Assembly (NCBI RefSeq): GCF_002797875.1
Contig: NZ_PGFC01000001.1
Span: forward strand, 372,001-436,000
Source of the DNA: Pseudoscardovia suis
GTDB lineage: Bacteria > Actinomycetota > Actinomycetes > Actinomycetales > Bifidobacteriaceae
Direction of reading: 5' to 3'
Length of the DNA: 64,000 bases
In this document: in pieces, positions 9,392 to 18,259 of the stretch
How the letters are laid out: every line of letters starts with the position of its first letter
Numbering within the stretch: position 1 is the stretch's first letter
Notes under the pieces: generated by a model
What the model was told of the DNA's origin: nothing
The model's input: the letters and a program-made list of their open reading frames with translations, nothing else
Database searches by the model: none
Made by a program: the position numbers and the translations under genes

Positions 9392-11329
9392 ATGAATGAC
9401 GAATCACTGAATCCATCGTCACTGAATCCAATGGAGAATGAGGAGCAGCCGCAGCCCGGCGACCAGCCGAGCTTCGATGCGCCGCAACCCGGGGATTGGT
9501 CCTTCGAGACTACACCGCTGGACGTTTCTTACGAGGCCGCGCCGCAGGCAGGGTCTGCGAAAGTGATCGCTTCCGACGAAGCAGACGATGATTGGACATC
9601 CGCCGATGGCGGGAACCCGTTCCTTACTTTGGGCAATGAGCAGTCGTCCGCGCCACAATCCGATGCTGCTTCAGCAGCGGTGCCCACCGTGTCTGCTGCG
9701 CCCATCACATCCGCCGCGCCCACCGCGCAGATTCCCGCGCAAACCCCTGTGTCGCAGGACTTCCACAGCCAGTCGTCCGTCTTCGCGAATGCCGCGTATC
9801 CGTCTGTTGCGCCGGCGCAAGTCGCCGACGGCGGGCATGAGGCAGGGGAGCAGAGTGCCGTGAAGCACCGCCGTCATGCTTGGCCGTGGATTGTGCTTGC
9901 CGTCATTATCGTCGCCCTTGCCGCTGCCGCAGCGCTGTGCGTGCAGCATTACCAAGACCGCGCGCTTCCGGGAGTCACCCTGTGGGGGCGTAGCGTGGCG
10001 GGTGAGACGCAGCAGCAGATCGCCGATGACGTGACGAAACTCGTCACCGACACCACTGTCACCGTCACATACAACGACGCATCCGAGCAAGTCACGCTCG
10101 CAGACCTCGGGTACACGGTGGACGCGAATTCCATCGCCGAACAGGCCTTCAACGCCAAGCGTTCGGATAACTTCATCCAGCGGTACCTGTCCAGCGCGAC
10201 GGTGAATGTCGCCCCCAGCTTGGGCGATGCATCCTCGGCGGATCCTACCAAGATCGGCAATGACTTCGGTGTCCAGTCCACCGCGGCAACCGATGCGACG
10301 GTGTCTCTCAACTCCGACGGCACGCAATATGAGGCCACTGCGGCGACTGTGGGAATGGGTCTGTCGGTGACGGACGCCGCCCAGCAGCTGCTGGATGCGA
10401 TAGAGAATCCCTCAGCAACGCCGCAGTACGTGCAGCTGCAGGTCAATGACGTGCAGCCCGCCATCACCGACGACATCGCGAAGCAGGCGGTTGACACGCT
10501 CAACAACCTCATCGCCAATCCCATCAAGATCACCGGAAACGGCGGTGACATCACCACCCTGGGCGTGGACGCCATCAACGCCTCTTACTCCGTGGATCCC
10601 ACCGATTCGACACCTGACGGCTCCCAGCGCAGCGGCTATGTGCTCTTCGACGCCGCGAAGCTGCAGAGCTACTACGAGACGAACATCAAGGCAAATTACC
10701 AAGCCACGGAACAGGATGCCGACGTCATCGTCAACAACGATGGCGAAGTCATCAAGACGAACGTGCAAGGCCACCCTGGTGTGACTGTCGCCGACGGTGG
10801 GGACAGCAACGTCGGCACCGATGCCGCCAAGGCGATGGCGACCGGTTCCGGCACCGTACAGATCAACGCGACCGTGATTCCGATGCAGACCAAGCAGACG
10901 AAGCGCCACACCGTCGTCGACCTGTCCGACAAGAAGCTCTATGCCTACGAAAACGATCAGGTCATCAAGACCTTAAACATCGCCGACGGCGCAGGCACTG
11001 CCGCCGACGGCAGCTGCAAGGGCGACCTGTGCACGCCAACGGGCGATTTCAAGATTTGGTGGAAGCTCGACTCCCAAGACATGAAGGGCACGTTGACACT
11101 GTCCGACGGGTCGACCACCAGCTGGAACGCGCCGGGCGTCAAGTTCGTCAACTACTTCTCGCATTCCGGCTGCGCCATCCATCGCATCAACTCCACTTCC
11201 GCCATCAACGACGCGGATGTGCCCGCATCAGGGGCGGAATCCCATGGCTGCATCGGCTTGGGCTGGGACGTCGCCGAATGGTATTACAACTGGGCCGACT
11301 ACAACGAGACGGTCCACATCCAGCAGTAG
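9392..11329 (+). CDS. L,D-transpeptidase with peptidoglycan-binding repeat (YkuD family), membrane anchored
   Basis: A cell-wall cross-linking enzyme of 645 residues. Residues 1-155 are a Pro/Ala/Gln-rich, probably disordered cytoplasmic region. A membrane helix lies at about 164-185 (WPWIVLAVIIVALAAAA). An extracytoplasmic region with VanW-type peptidoglycan-binding repeats follows (ADLGYTVDANSIAEQAF and similar). The YkuD domain occupies about 510-645 and carries the catalytic SHGCIGLG motif. An in-frame ATG at 9293 would add 33 residues. I prefer 9392 because AAGGAG sits upstream and a possible -10 (TACAAT, 9289-9294) overlaps the earlier start. It stands alone between pyrG and suf. Confidence 0.92.
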   Translation: MNDESLNPSSLNPMENEEQPQPGDQPSFDAPQPGDWSFETTPLDVSYEAAPQAGSAKVIASDEADDDWTSADGGNPFLTLGNEQSSAPQSDAASAAVPTVSAAPITSAAPTAQIPAQTPVSQDFHSQSSVFANAAYPSVAPAQVADGGHEAGEQSAVKHRRHAWPWIVLAVIIVALAAAAALCVQHYQDRALPGVTLWGRSVAGETQQQIADDVTKLVTDTTVTVTYNDASEQVTLADLGYTVDANSIAEQAFNAKRSDNFIQRYLSSATVNVAPSLGDASSADPTKIGNDFGVQSTAATDATVSLNSDGTQYEATAATVGMGLSVTDAAQQLLDAIENPSATPQYVQLQVNDVQPAITDDIAKQAVDTLNNLIANPIKITGNGGDITTLGVDAINASYSVDPTDSTPDGSQRSGYVLFDAAKLQSYYETNIKANYQATEQDADVIVNNDGEVIKTNVQGHPGVTVADGGDSNVGTDAAKAMATGSGTVQINATVIPMQTKQTKRHTVVDLSDKKLYAYENDQVIKTLNIADGAGTAADGSCKGDLCTPTGDFKIWWKLDSQDMKGTLTLSDGSTTSWNAPGVKFVNYFSHSGCAIHRINSTSAINDADVPASGAESHGCIGLGWDVAEWYYNWADYNETVHIQQ

Positions 11330-11397
11330 CCGCAAAGGGACGAAATGACGGATAAGGAGTGTGCCCGGGTTCGCTCACAACGAAATCGGACACACTC

Positions 11398-11426
11398 TTC
11401 ACATACCCGGCCCCAACTGTTAGGGT
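11398..11426 (+). promoter_or_regulatory. Candidate promoter of the suf operon
   Basis: TTCACA (11398-11403) and TAGGGT (11421-11426) are separated by 17 nt, about 75 nt before the sufB start. A GAGTGTG / CACACTC inverted pair (11357-11363 and 11391-11397) lies immediately upstream and could be an operator. Confidence 0.4.
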
Positions 11427-11502
11427 AGGCAAACGTGACGGCCCGGGCATGCCCGGGAGGCGTCGGAGAGATCCCGGCGCCCATAAGATGAAGGAGGTGT
11501 CC

Positions 11503-12996
11503 ATGTCGAACGACGACGGCACACAAGCCGCTGACGTGGAGATGAGCCAATACGTGGCGGATCGTGCCCGTGTGAACGAAGACAAGATCCGTCAGGACGA
11601 TGAGATCATCAACGAGTTCGGCGATTACACCTACGGCTGGCATGATTCCGACGCGGCTGGCGAAGCCGCCAAGAAAGGCATCAGCGAAGACGTGGTGCGT
11701 GCCATTTCGGCCGACAAGGGTGAGCCGAAGTGGATGCTCGATTACCGCCTGCAAGGCTACCGAGACTTCATCAACCGGCCGATGCCGCAGTGGGGCGTGG
11801 ACCTCACCGGCTTCAACGCCGATGATTTCAAGTACTACGTCAAGCCGATCGACAAGCAGGCGCAGACGTGGGACGAGCTGCCCACCGACATCAAGAACAC
11901 ATATGACAAGCTGGGCATCCCCGAGGCAGAGAAGAAGCGCCTCGTTTCCGGCGTGGCGGCGCAATACGAGTCCGAAGTCATCTACAACTCCATCCAGGAG
12001 GATTTGCGCAAGCAAGGGGTGATCTTCGTCGACACCGATACCGCCGTGCGCGAATACCCCGATCTGGTGCGCAAGTACTTCGGCAAATGCATTCCCAGCA
12101 ACGACAACAAGTTCGCGGCCCTCAACACCGCCGCATGGTCGGGTGGCTCGTTCGTGTACGTGCCCAAGGGCGTGCATGTCGACATCCCGCTGCAGGCGTA
12201 CTTCCGCATCAACACCCCGAACATGGGTCAGTTCGAGCGCACGCTCATCATCGCGGACGAAGGCTCGTACGTGCATTACGTCGAAGGATGCACCGCCCCG
12301 ATTTATTCCACCGACTCCCTGCATTCGGGCGTCGTCGAGATTTTCGTCGAACCGCACGCCCGTGTGCGCTACACGACGGTGCAGAACTGGTCCAACAACG
12401 TCTACAACCTCGTGACGCAGCGCGCCTATGTGCGCGAGGGCGGCACGATGGAATGGGTGGACGGCAACATCGGTTCCAAGGCCACGATGAAGTACCCCGC
12501 GTGCATCCTCGCCGAGCCGTATGCCAGCGCATCCACGATGTCGCTGAGCTTCGCTTCGCAAGGCCAGTACCAAGACACCGGCGCCAAGATGATCCACCTC
12601 GCACCGCACACGAGCTCGCAAATCATCGCCAAGTCGATTTCTCGTGCGGGCGGCCGCTCCGCCTACCGTGGCCTCGTCAAGATCATCGATGGGGCGGAAG
12701 GCTCCAGCTCGTCGGTGGTGTGCGATGCGTTGCTCGTCGACGAATACTCCCGCTCCGACACATACCCGCATGTGGATGTGCGCGAGGACGATGTGACGAT
12801 GGCACACGAGGCCACTGTCTCCAAGGTCTCGGAAGACCAGCTGTTTTACCTGATGAGCCGTGGCCTGACCGAGGACGAGGCAATGGGCATGATCGTGCGT
12901 GGCTTCGTGGAGCCGATTTCGCGCGAGCTGCCCATGGAATACGCTTTGGAACTCAACAGGCTCGTGGAGCTGCAGATGGAAGGATCGGTGGGCTGA
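11503..12996 (+). CDS. sufB: Fe-S cluster assembly protein SufB
   Basis: The scaffold subunit of the SufBCD complex, on which new Fe-S clusters form. It has 497 residues and begins MSNDDGTQAADVEMSQYV. It shows the SufB core with AAWSGGSFVYVPKGVHVDIPLQAYFRIN, the cysteine in VEGCTAP, and the C-terminal EDEAMGMIVRGFVEPI. An upstream in-frame start at 11359 exists, but AAGGAGGTG directly before 11503 fixes the start. Its stop TGA overlaps the sufD ATG by one base, showing translational coupling. Confidence 0.97.
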   Translation: MSNDDGTQAADVEMSQYVADRARVNEDKIRQDDEIINEFGDYTYGWHDSDAAGEAAKKGISEDVVRAISADKGEPKWMLDYRLQGYRDFINRPMPQWGVDLTGFNADDFKYYVKPIDKQAQTWDELPTDIKNTYDKLGIPEAEKKRLVSGVAAQYESEVIYNSIQEDLRKQGVIFVDTDTAVREYPDLVRKYFGKCIPSNDNKFAALNTAAWSGGSFVYVPKGVHVDIPLQAYFRINTPNMGQFERTLIIADEGSYVHYVEGCTAPIYSTDSLHSGVVEIFVEPHARVRYTTVQNWSNNVYNLVTQRAYVREGGTMEWVDGNIGSKATMKYPACILAEPYASASTMSLSFASQGQYQDTGAKMIHLAPHTSSQIIAKSISRAGGRSAYRGLVKIIDGAEGSSSSVVCDALLVDEYSRSDTYPHVDVREDDVTMAHEATVSKVSEDQLFYLMSRGLTEDEAMGMIVRGFVEPISRELPMEYALELNRLVELQMEGSVG

Positions 12997-14345
12997 TGAC
13001 CGACACAACAGCGCAAGAAAACAGCGCGGCGCGCATTGCAGAGCCGTCCCTGCCGGCGGCGGACCCGAAGGATCCATATGCAATGCCGGCCCTCATGCCG
13101 TCCAGCGCCGACCGTGCCGTGCGTTCGTTCGATGTAAGCGACCACACGGTGCCCACCCGCAAGCAGGAGGATTTCCGCTATACCCCGGTGGAGCGAATCG
13201 CAGAGTTCTTCGAACCGTTCGACGCATCCGGCGCCACCGAAGTGAGCGTGGAGCCACTGAGCGGCGATGATCTGCCCGATGGCGTTGAAATCAGCGCCGT
13301 GGACAAGGGCGATGCCCCGATGGGCACGGTGGGCTTGCCCGCCGACAGGATCGAAGCCGTCGAGTGGAATGCCGTCGATGATGCGTTGCTCGTGCGGCTG
13401 CATGGTGACGTGAGCACGCCGGTGCTTGTATCCGTGCACGGCGTGGACGACCGTCTGGATGCCCTCCATCTGATCATCGCGGCGGATGAAGGCGCGCACG
13501 CGGCAGTGGTCATCGACCACACGGGCACGGCGCGTCTCGACGAATGCGTCGAGATCATCGCTGGCAAGAACAGCCGTCTGTCCGTCACGTCCCTCCAGCA
13601 GTGGGACGCCGGCTCCAAGCATGTGGGCGGCCATCGCATCACCGTGGGGGAGGGCGCCGAGCTGCGCCACAATGTCGTCACCTTGGGCGGCGATATCGTG
13701 CGTCTGCGCATCGACCAGGATTTCGCTGGCCCCCAGGCAAAGTCCGATATGCTCGGCATCTATTTCGTCGAACCCGGCCAGCATCTGGAACACCGTACGA
13801 TGATCGTGCACAACCAGCCGCAGTGCACGAGCCGCGTCATCTACAAGGGCGCGCTCAGCGGCAAAGGTGCGCACAGTGCATGGGTCGGCAATGCCCTCAT
13901 CCTGCCGGATGCACCGGGCACCGACTCCTACGAGCTCAACCGCAACCTGCTGCTCACCAGGGGTGCCATCGCGGATTCCGAGCCCAATCTTGAGATTGAA
14001 AACGGCAACATCGTGGGCGCAGGCCATGCCAGCTCCGTCGGACGTTTCGACGACGAGCAGCTGTTTTACCTGCAGTCCCGCGGCATTCCCGAGAACGTGG
14101 CGCGTCGCCTCGTCGTTCACGGCTTCTTCAGCGAACTCGTCGAGCAGATCGGCCTGCCGCAGATTGCATCCGCGCTCATGGCTTCCCTCGACGCGCGTCT
14201 CGAAGGCAATGCCGAGGCCATCAAGGCCGCGGACCTCAAGCTCGTGTCGCAGACGGAAGGCGAATCCTACGCCGACGACCCTGACGCCGCAGCTCACGGA
14301 ACGGAATCAGCGAACGAACAATCCCGCCAAACGGAGGAGAACTGA
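12996..14345 (+). CDS. sufD: Fe-S cluster assembly protein SufD
   Basis: Partner of SufB in the SufBCD scaffold, 449 residues. It has the beta-helix core and a C-terminal region typical of SufD (GRFDDEQLFYLQSRGIPENVARRLVVHGFFSELV). The start overlaps the sufB stop in a TGATG junction. sufC starts one nt after its stop. The C-terminal 30 residues are an acidic, Gln-rich tail not needed for the fold. Confidence 0.95.
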   Translation: MTDTTAQENSAARIAEPSLPAADPKDPYAMPALMPSSADRAVRSFDVSDHTVPTRKQEDFRYTPVERIAEFFEPFDASGATEVSVEPLSGDDLPDGVEISAVDKGDAPMGTVGLPADRIEAVEWNAVDDALLVRLHGDVSTPVLVSVHGVDDRLDALHLIIAADEGAHAAVVIDHTGTARLDECVEIIAGKNSRLSVTSLQQWDAGSKHVGGHRITVGEGAELRHNVVTLGGDIVRLRIDQDFAGPQAKSDMLGIYFVEPGQHLEHRTMIVHNQPQCTSRVIYKGALSGKGAHSAWVGNALILPDAPGTDSYELNRNLLLTRGAIADSEPNLEIENGNIVGAGHASSVGRFDDEQLFYLQSRGIPENVARRLVVHGFFSELVEQIGLPQIASALMASLDARLEGNAEAIKAADLKLVSQTEGESYADDPDAAAHGTESANEQSRQTEEN

Positions 14346-14346
14346 C

Positions 14347-15123
14347 ATGTCAACACTTCAAATCATCGACCTGCGCGCCTCCGTGGAGACGAAGGAAGGC
14401 CGCAAGCAGATTCTCAACGGCGTGAACCTCACGATCGAATCCGGTCAGACCCACGCCATCATGGGCCCCAACGGCTCGGGTAAATCCACCCTCGCCTACA
14501 CGCTCGCCGGCCACCCCAAGTATCAGGTCGACGGAGGCCAGGTGCTCATTGACGGCGAGAACCTGCTCGAGATGACAGCTGACGAGCGCGCCAAGGCGGG
14601 GCTCTTCCTCGCCATGCAGTACCCGGTCGAAGTGCCGGGCGTGTCGATGACCAACTTCCTGCGCACCGCGGTCACCGCTGTGCAAGGTGAGGCCCCATCC
14701 ATCCGCACGTGGACGAAGGAACTGAGCGAGGCGATGAAGCGCCTGCGCATGGACCCGAAATTCGCACAGCGCTCCGTCAACGACGGATTCTCCGGCGGCG
14801 AAAAGAAGCGCGCCGAAGTGCTCCAGCTTGAACTGCTCAAGCCCAAGTTCGCAATCCTTGACGAAACGGATTCCGGCCTCGACGTCGACGCTCTGCGCAT
14901 CGTGTCCGAAGGAGTCAACCGCGCCAAGGAAAACACCGGTCTCGGCATCATGATGGTCACGCACTACACGCGCATCCTGAAATACATCAAGCCTGATGTG
15001 GTGCACGTGTTCGCGCACGGGCAGGTCGTCGAGACCGGCGGCCCGGACCTCGCCGACCGCCTCGAAGAGGAAGGCTACGACAAGTACCTTCCCGAAGGCG
15101 CCAGCGAATCCGCACTCGCCTGA
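14347..15123 (+). CDS. sufC: Fe-S cluster assembly ATPase SufC
   Basis: The ABC-type ATPase of the SufBCD complex, 258 residues. Motifs are Walker A GPNGSGKST, signature FSGGEKKRAEVLQ, Walker B and Glu in FAILDETDSGLDVDALR, and the H-loop VTHYTR. The start codon follows the sufD stop by one nt and is preceded by GGAGGAGAA. Its position after sufB and sufD gives the order sufB-sufD-sufC. Confidence 0.97.
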   Translation: MSTLQIIDLRASVETKEGRKQILNGVNLTIESGQTHAIMGPNGSGKSTLAYTLAGHPKYQVDGGQVLIDGENLLEMTADERAKAGLFLAMQYPVEVPGVSMTNFLRTAVTAVQGEAPSIRTWTKELSEAMKRLRMDPKFAQRSVNDGFSGGEKKRAEVLQLELLKPKFAILDETDSGLDVDALRIVSEGVNRAKENTGLGIMMVTHYTRILKYIKPDVVHVFAHGQVVETGGPDLADRLEEEGYDKYLPEGASESALA

Positions 15124-15150
15124 CCGCCCCCGTCTGGCAGCCGGTCGCTT

Positions 15151-15190
15151 CTGCTGGAATCTGCCGAGTTGATCGAGCAGATTCCGGCAG
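15151..15190. repeat. Strong inverted repeat between sufC and sufS
   Basis: CTGCTGGAATCTGC (15151-15164) pairs with GCAGATTCCGGCAG (15177-15190) with one wobble around a 12-nt loop. There is no T-run. It may attenuate or stabilise the sufBDC message relative to sufSU, since it sits in the 182-nt gap inside the operon. Confidence 0.6.
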
Positions 15191-15305
15191 TTGAGCCAAT
15201 CGGCGGCCAGGCATATCGGCCACCGGGCGTCAGACGTATACCAAGCCGCACGCATATCAGGTATCAGTACGCGCGCATACCAAGACGAAGGAAGCAATCG
15301 CACAC

Positions 15306-16628
15306 ATGACGCACAACACACAGCAGCCCCAGCCCAACGAGGGCGAGCGTCAAACCCCCGTGGATTTTGAGGCGATCCGGGCGCAATTCCCCATCCTCGA
15401 CCAAAAGATCCACGGCCACCCCTTCGTCTATCTCGACTCTGGCGCAACCGCGCAGAAGCCTGAGTGCGTGGTGGAGGCGGAGAGCGAGTTCTACCGCACC
15501 ATCAACGCCGGCGTACATCGCGGAGCCCATGAGCTTGCGGCACGCAGCACCGAGGCATTCGAGTATGCGCGCGCCCAGGTGGCACGCCTGGTGAACGCAA
15601 ACGCCGAGGAAGGCAGTGAAGAGATCGTCGTGACGCAAGGCGCCACCGGTGGTCTCAACGAACTGGCAATCGCCTTCGGCAACGCCAGCCTGGGCAGGGG
15701 AGGCGAGGCCGCCAAGCGCTTCGCACTCAAGCCCGGTGATGAAATCGTCGTTTCCAAGGCCGAGCACCACTCCGTGCTGCTGCCGTTCCAAGAGCTTGCC
15801 GCCCGCACCGGCGCGACCTTGCGATGGCTTGATCTGACGCCTGACGGTCGGGTGCGCACCGACAATGTGGAGGATGTGATCACCGAACGCACGAAGATCG
15901 TGGCGGTCACCCATATCTCCAACGTCACCGGCGCCATCACCGACATCCCCACGCTGGTGCGTCGCGCGCATGAGGTCGGCGCGCTGTTCGTGCTCGATGC
16001 CTGCCAATCCATCCCGCATATCCGCGTGGATGTGAAGGCTCTCGACGTGGATTTCGCCTGCTGGAGCGCCCATAAGATGTACGGTCCCACCGGGGTGGGT
16101 TTCCTGTATGGCAAGCGTGAGCTGCTCGAAGCCCTGCCGCCCGCATTCTTCGGCGGTTCGATGGTCGAGCTCGCCTGGATGGACAAGCCGGCACAATACA
16201 TGGAGCCGCCGGCACGTTTCGAAGCCGGCACGCAGCCCGTGGCGCAGGTCGTGGCGGCGGGCGTCGCAGCCGAATGGATGATGGCCATCGGCATGGATGC
16301 CATCGCCGAGCATGAGCGCATGCTCACCCGAAAGCTGCTCACGATCGGCGACATTCCGGGATTCCGCATCCTGGGGCCCACAGACGAGACCGACCGCATC
16401 GGCACCGTTGCGTTCGATGTGGAGGGCGTGCATCCGCATGACGTCGGCCAGTTCGCCGACTCCCAAGGCATCGCCATCCGCGTCGGCCACCATTGCGCGC
16501 AGCCGGTACACCGTCATTTCGGGTTGTATGCGTCCAACCGCGTCTCCTGCGGCGTCTACAACAACCTTGACGACGTGGACCGTCTGCTGGAAACCCTTGG
16601 CAAGGTGCGCGGTTTCTTCCTCGGCTGA
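15306..16628 (+). CDS. sufS: Cysteine desulfurase SufS
   Basis: A PLP enzyme that takes sulfur from cysteine for cluster assembly. It has 440 residues of the group II (SufS) type. The PLP lysine is in CWSAHKMYGPTGVGFLYG. The sulfur-accepting cysteine is in IRVGHHCAQPVH, the short-loop form of SufS. The N-terminal segment PILDQKIHGHPFVYLDSGATAQKP is typical. The ATG at 15306 follows CGAAGGAAG. Together with sufU downstream it provides sulfur to SufBCD. Confidence 0.97.
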   Translation: MTHNTQQPQPNEGERQTPVDFEAIRAQFPILDQKIHGHPFVYLDSGATAQKPECVVEAESEFYRTINAGVHRGAHELAARSTEAFEYARAQVARLVNANAEEGSEEIVVTQGATGGLNELAIAFGNASLGRGGEAAKRFALKPGDEIVVSKAEHHSVLLPFQELAARTGATLRWLDLTPDGRVRTDNVEDVITERTKIVAVTHISNVTGAITDIPTLVRRAHEVGALFVLDACQSIPHIRVDVKALDVDFACWSAHKMYGPTGVGFLYGKRELLEALPPAFFGGSMVELAWMDKPAQYMEPPARFEAGTQPVAQVVAAGVAAEWMMAIGMDAIAEHERMLTRKLLTIGDIPGFRILGPTDETDRIGTVAFDVEGVHPHDVGQFADSQGIAIRVGHHCAQPVHRHFGLYASNRVSCGVYNNLDDVDRLLETLGKVRGFFLG

Positions 16629-16754
16629 ATGAACCAGAAAGCCTCTGAGGCTCCTTTACAATGCTTCGGTATGCAGCAGCTCGCACTGTCATGTGCTCTT
16701 GATGGCGAATGAGCTGCAGCACAAAACGGCGGCAGAGAAACGAGAAGATTGGTT

Positions 16755-17411
16755 ATGACGATGTTTGGCGCAGGAATGCCGGGATTCGGGTTCCCCCACA
16801 ACGGCTTCGGTTCCACCGACTCCGCCTCGGACGATTCCGACGGCATGGAACAGATGTACCAGGAAGTGATCCTCGAAGCCTCCCGTGCACGTCACGGCAG
16901 CGCGAATTTTGCGCCGGACCTGGCTTCCGAAGAGTCAGAGAAGGCCGATTCCACCGCTGCGGACAGCGCTGCTGCGCAAGGGCAGGCCTCATTCCACGCT
17001 TCGCACGAGTACTGCGTGCCCGGGCAGGCGCATCAGTTCAACCCCACATGCGGCGACGAGGTGACGGTGCGCGTGGAGCTCAGCGATGGAACGGACGGCA
17101 AGCCGGTGTCCATCCGCAGCCTTGAATGGGACGGCCACGGATGCTCCATCTCACAGGCGAGCCTGTCGATCATGCATGACCTCGTGGCAGGCAAGAGCCT
17201 GGACGAGGCGATGCATCTGGCGGATCTATTCCACCAGCTCATGGAATCGCGCGGCAAAGGCCTCGAATCGGATGCCGACATGGACGAGCTCGAGGATGCG
17301 GTGGCATTCCAAGGCGCGTCCAAATACCCGATGCGCATCAAGTGCGCACTGCTGGGCTGGGAAGGCTTGAAAGCCTCGGCAGCCCAAGCGCTGGCGAAGA
17401 TCAATGACTAG
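16755..17411 (+). CDS. sufU: SufU-type sulfur-transfer / scaffold protein
   Basis: A zinc-dependent partner of SufS that receives its persulfide. The three metal-binding cysteines and the aspartate are present: HQFNPTCGDEVTV, GHGCSISQASLS and RIKCALLGW. At 218 residues it is longer than usual because of a roughly 70-residue N-terminal extension rich in Gly, Phe, Asp and Ser (TMFGAGMPGFGFP). A TTG six nt upstream is possible, but ATG at 16755 is preferred. It lies 126 nt after sufS. Confidence 0.92.
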   Translation: MTMFGAGMPGFGFPHNGFGSTDSASDDSDGMEQMYQEVILEASRARHGSANFAPDLASEESEKADSTAADSAAAQGQASFHASHEYCVPGQAHQFNPTCGDEVTVRVELSDGTDGKPVSIRSLEWDGHGCSISQASLSIMHDLVAGKSLDEAMHLADLFHQLMESRGKGLESDADMDELEDAVAFQGASKYPMRIKCALLGWEGLKASAAQALAKIND

Positions 17412-17502
17412 GTGCATTACTTCGTAATATTTCCAAAGATGCGACATCCCGCGATAGTGTCGCGGATGGCGTACAACGTAACCACGTGCAAGGAGGTGTG
17501 CG

Positions 17503-18156
17503 ATGGCCAATGACAATCTGGTGCCCCCGTTGGGCAACCCCATTTTCGATGCCGTCAACAGTGCGATCGATGATCCGGCGACCGCGCAGAGTCTCGTGAG
17601 CAATCCGGCTGCCACCAAGCAGCTGCTGGATGCAGCGGAACAGAAGAAGGCACAGGCAGGCGCCCAGGACGTCCAGGAAGAGACCGCCGCTGCGGATGCA
17701 GGCGACGCCGCCAAACCGACAACCGCAGCGGACGCCGCGGAAGACATGCGTGCCCAGGCGCGACGCATTGCCAAGGACCATCAGGAAGGCAAGGTCGATT
17801 TGAAGGCAGTCGATTCAATCGGTCGTGCAACCGCGGCGGACGTGCAGGAAGCGCTCCATCAGGTCATCGACCCGGAGCTTGGCGTCGACGTCATGGATCT
17901 GGGTCTCGTGTATGGCATCGAGATTGACGAACTGGGCCGCGCCATCATCACGATGACGCTCACCACACCTGCATGCCCGCTCACCTCGCTTATCGAAGAT
18001 GAGTGCGCCACCGTGCTTGCCGGCCTCGTTGAGGAGTTCCGCATCGACTGGACGTGGACCCCGCCGTGGAACGTCGACATGATGACGCCGGAAGGCGCCG
18101 AGCAGATGGCGGCGCTGGGGTTCAACGCCGGCAACCTGCCGCAATACGGGCAGTGA
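17503..18156 (+). CDS. DUF59 / MIP18-family metal-sulfur cluster assembly factor (SufT-like)
   Basis: An accessory factor of Fe-S maturation, found at the end of many actinobacterial suf operons. The C-terminal half (about residues 105-217) is the DUF59 domain, with DVQEALHQVIDPELGVDVMDLGLVYGI and the conserved cysteine in MTLTTPACPLTSLIEDE. The N-terminal 100 residues are Ala/Asp/Gln-rich and not conserved in the family. AAGGAGGTG lies 8 nt before the ATG. A clear intrinsic terminator at 18186-18225 ends the locus. Confidence 0.9.
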   Translation: MANDNLVPPLGNPIFDAVNSAIDDPATAQSLVSNPAATKQLLDAAEQKKAQAGAQDVQEETAAADAGDAAKPTTAADAAEDMRAQARRIAKDHQEGKVDLKAVDSIGRATAADVQEALHQVIDPELGVDVMDLGLVYGIEIDELGRAIITMTLTTPACPLTSLIEDECATVLAGLVEEFRIDWTWTPPWNVDMMTPEGAEQMAALGFNAGNLPQYGQ

Positions 18157-18185
18157 GCCTGTGCAGTGAGCCTGCGCAAAACCAA

Positions 18186-18225
18186 GGGCCTGTGACCTCG
18201 CGCAACGCGGTCGCAGGCCCTTTGT
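18186..18225 (+). terminator. Intrinsic terminator of the suf locus
   Basis: GGGCCTGTGACC (18186-18197) pairs with GGTCGCAGGCCC (18209-18220) with one mismatch, followed by TTTGTCGTC. Confidence 0.8.
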
Positions 18226-18259
18226 CGTCTGAGCTGCCTGTGGTGCTAGCTGCCTGTTG

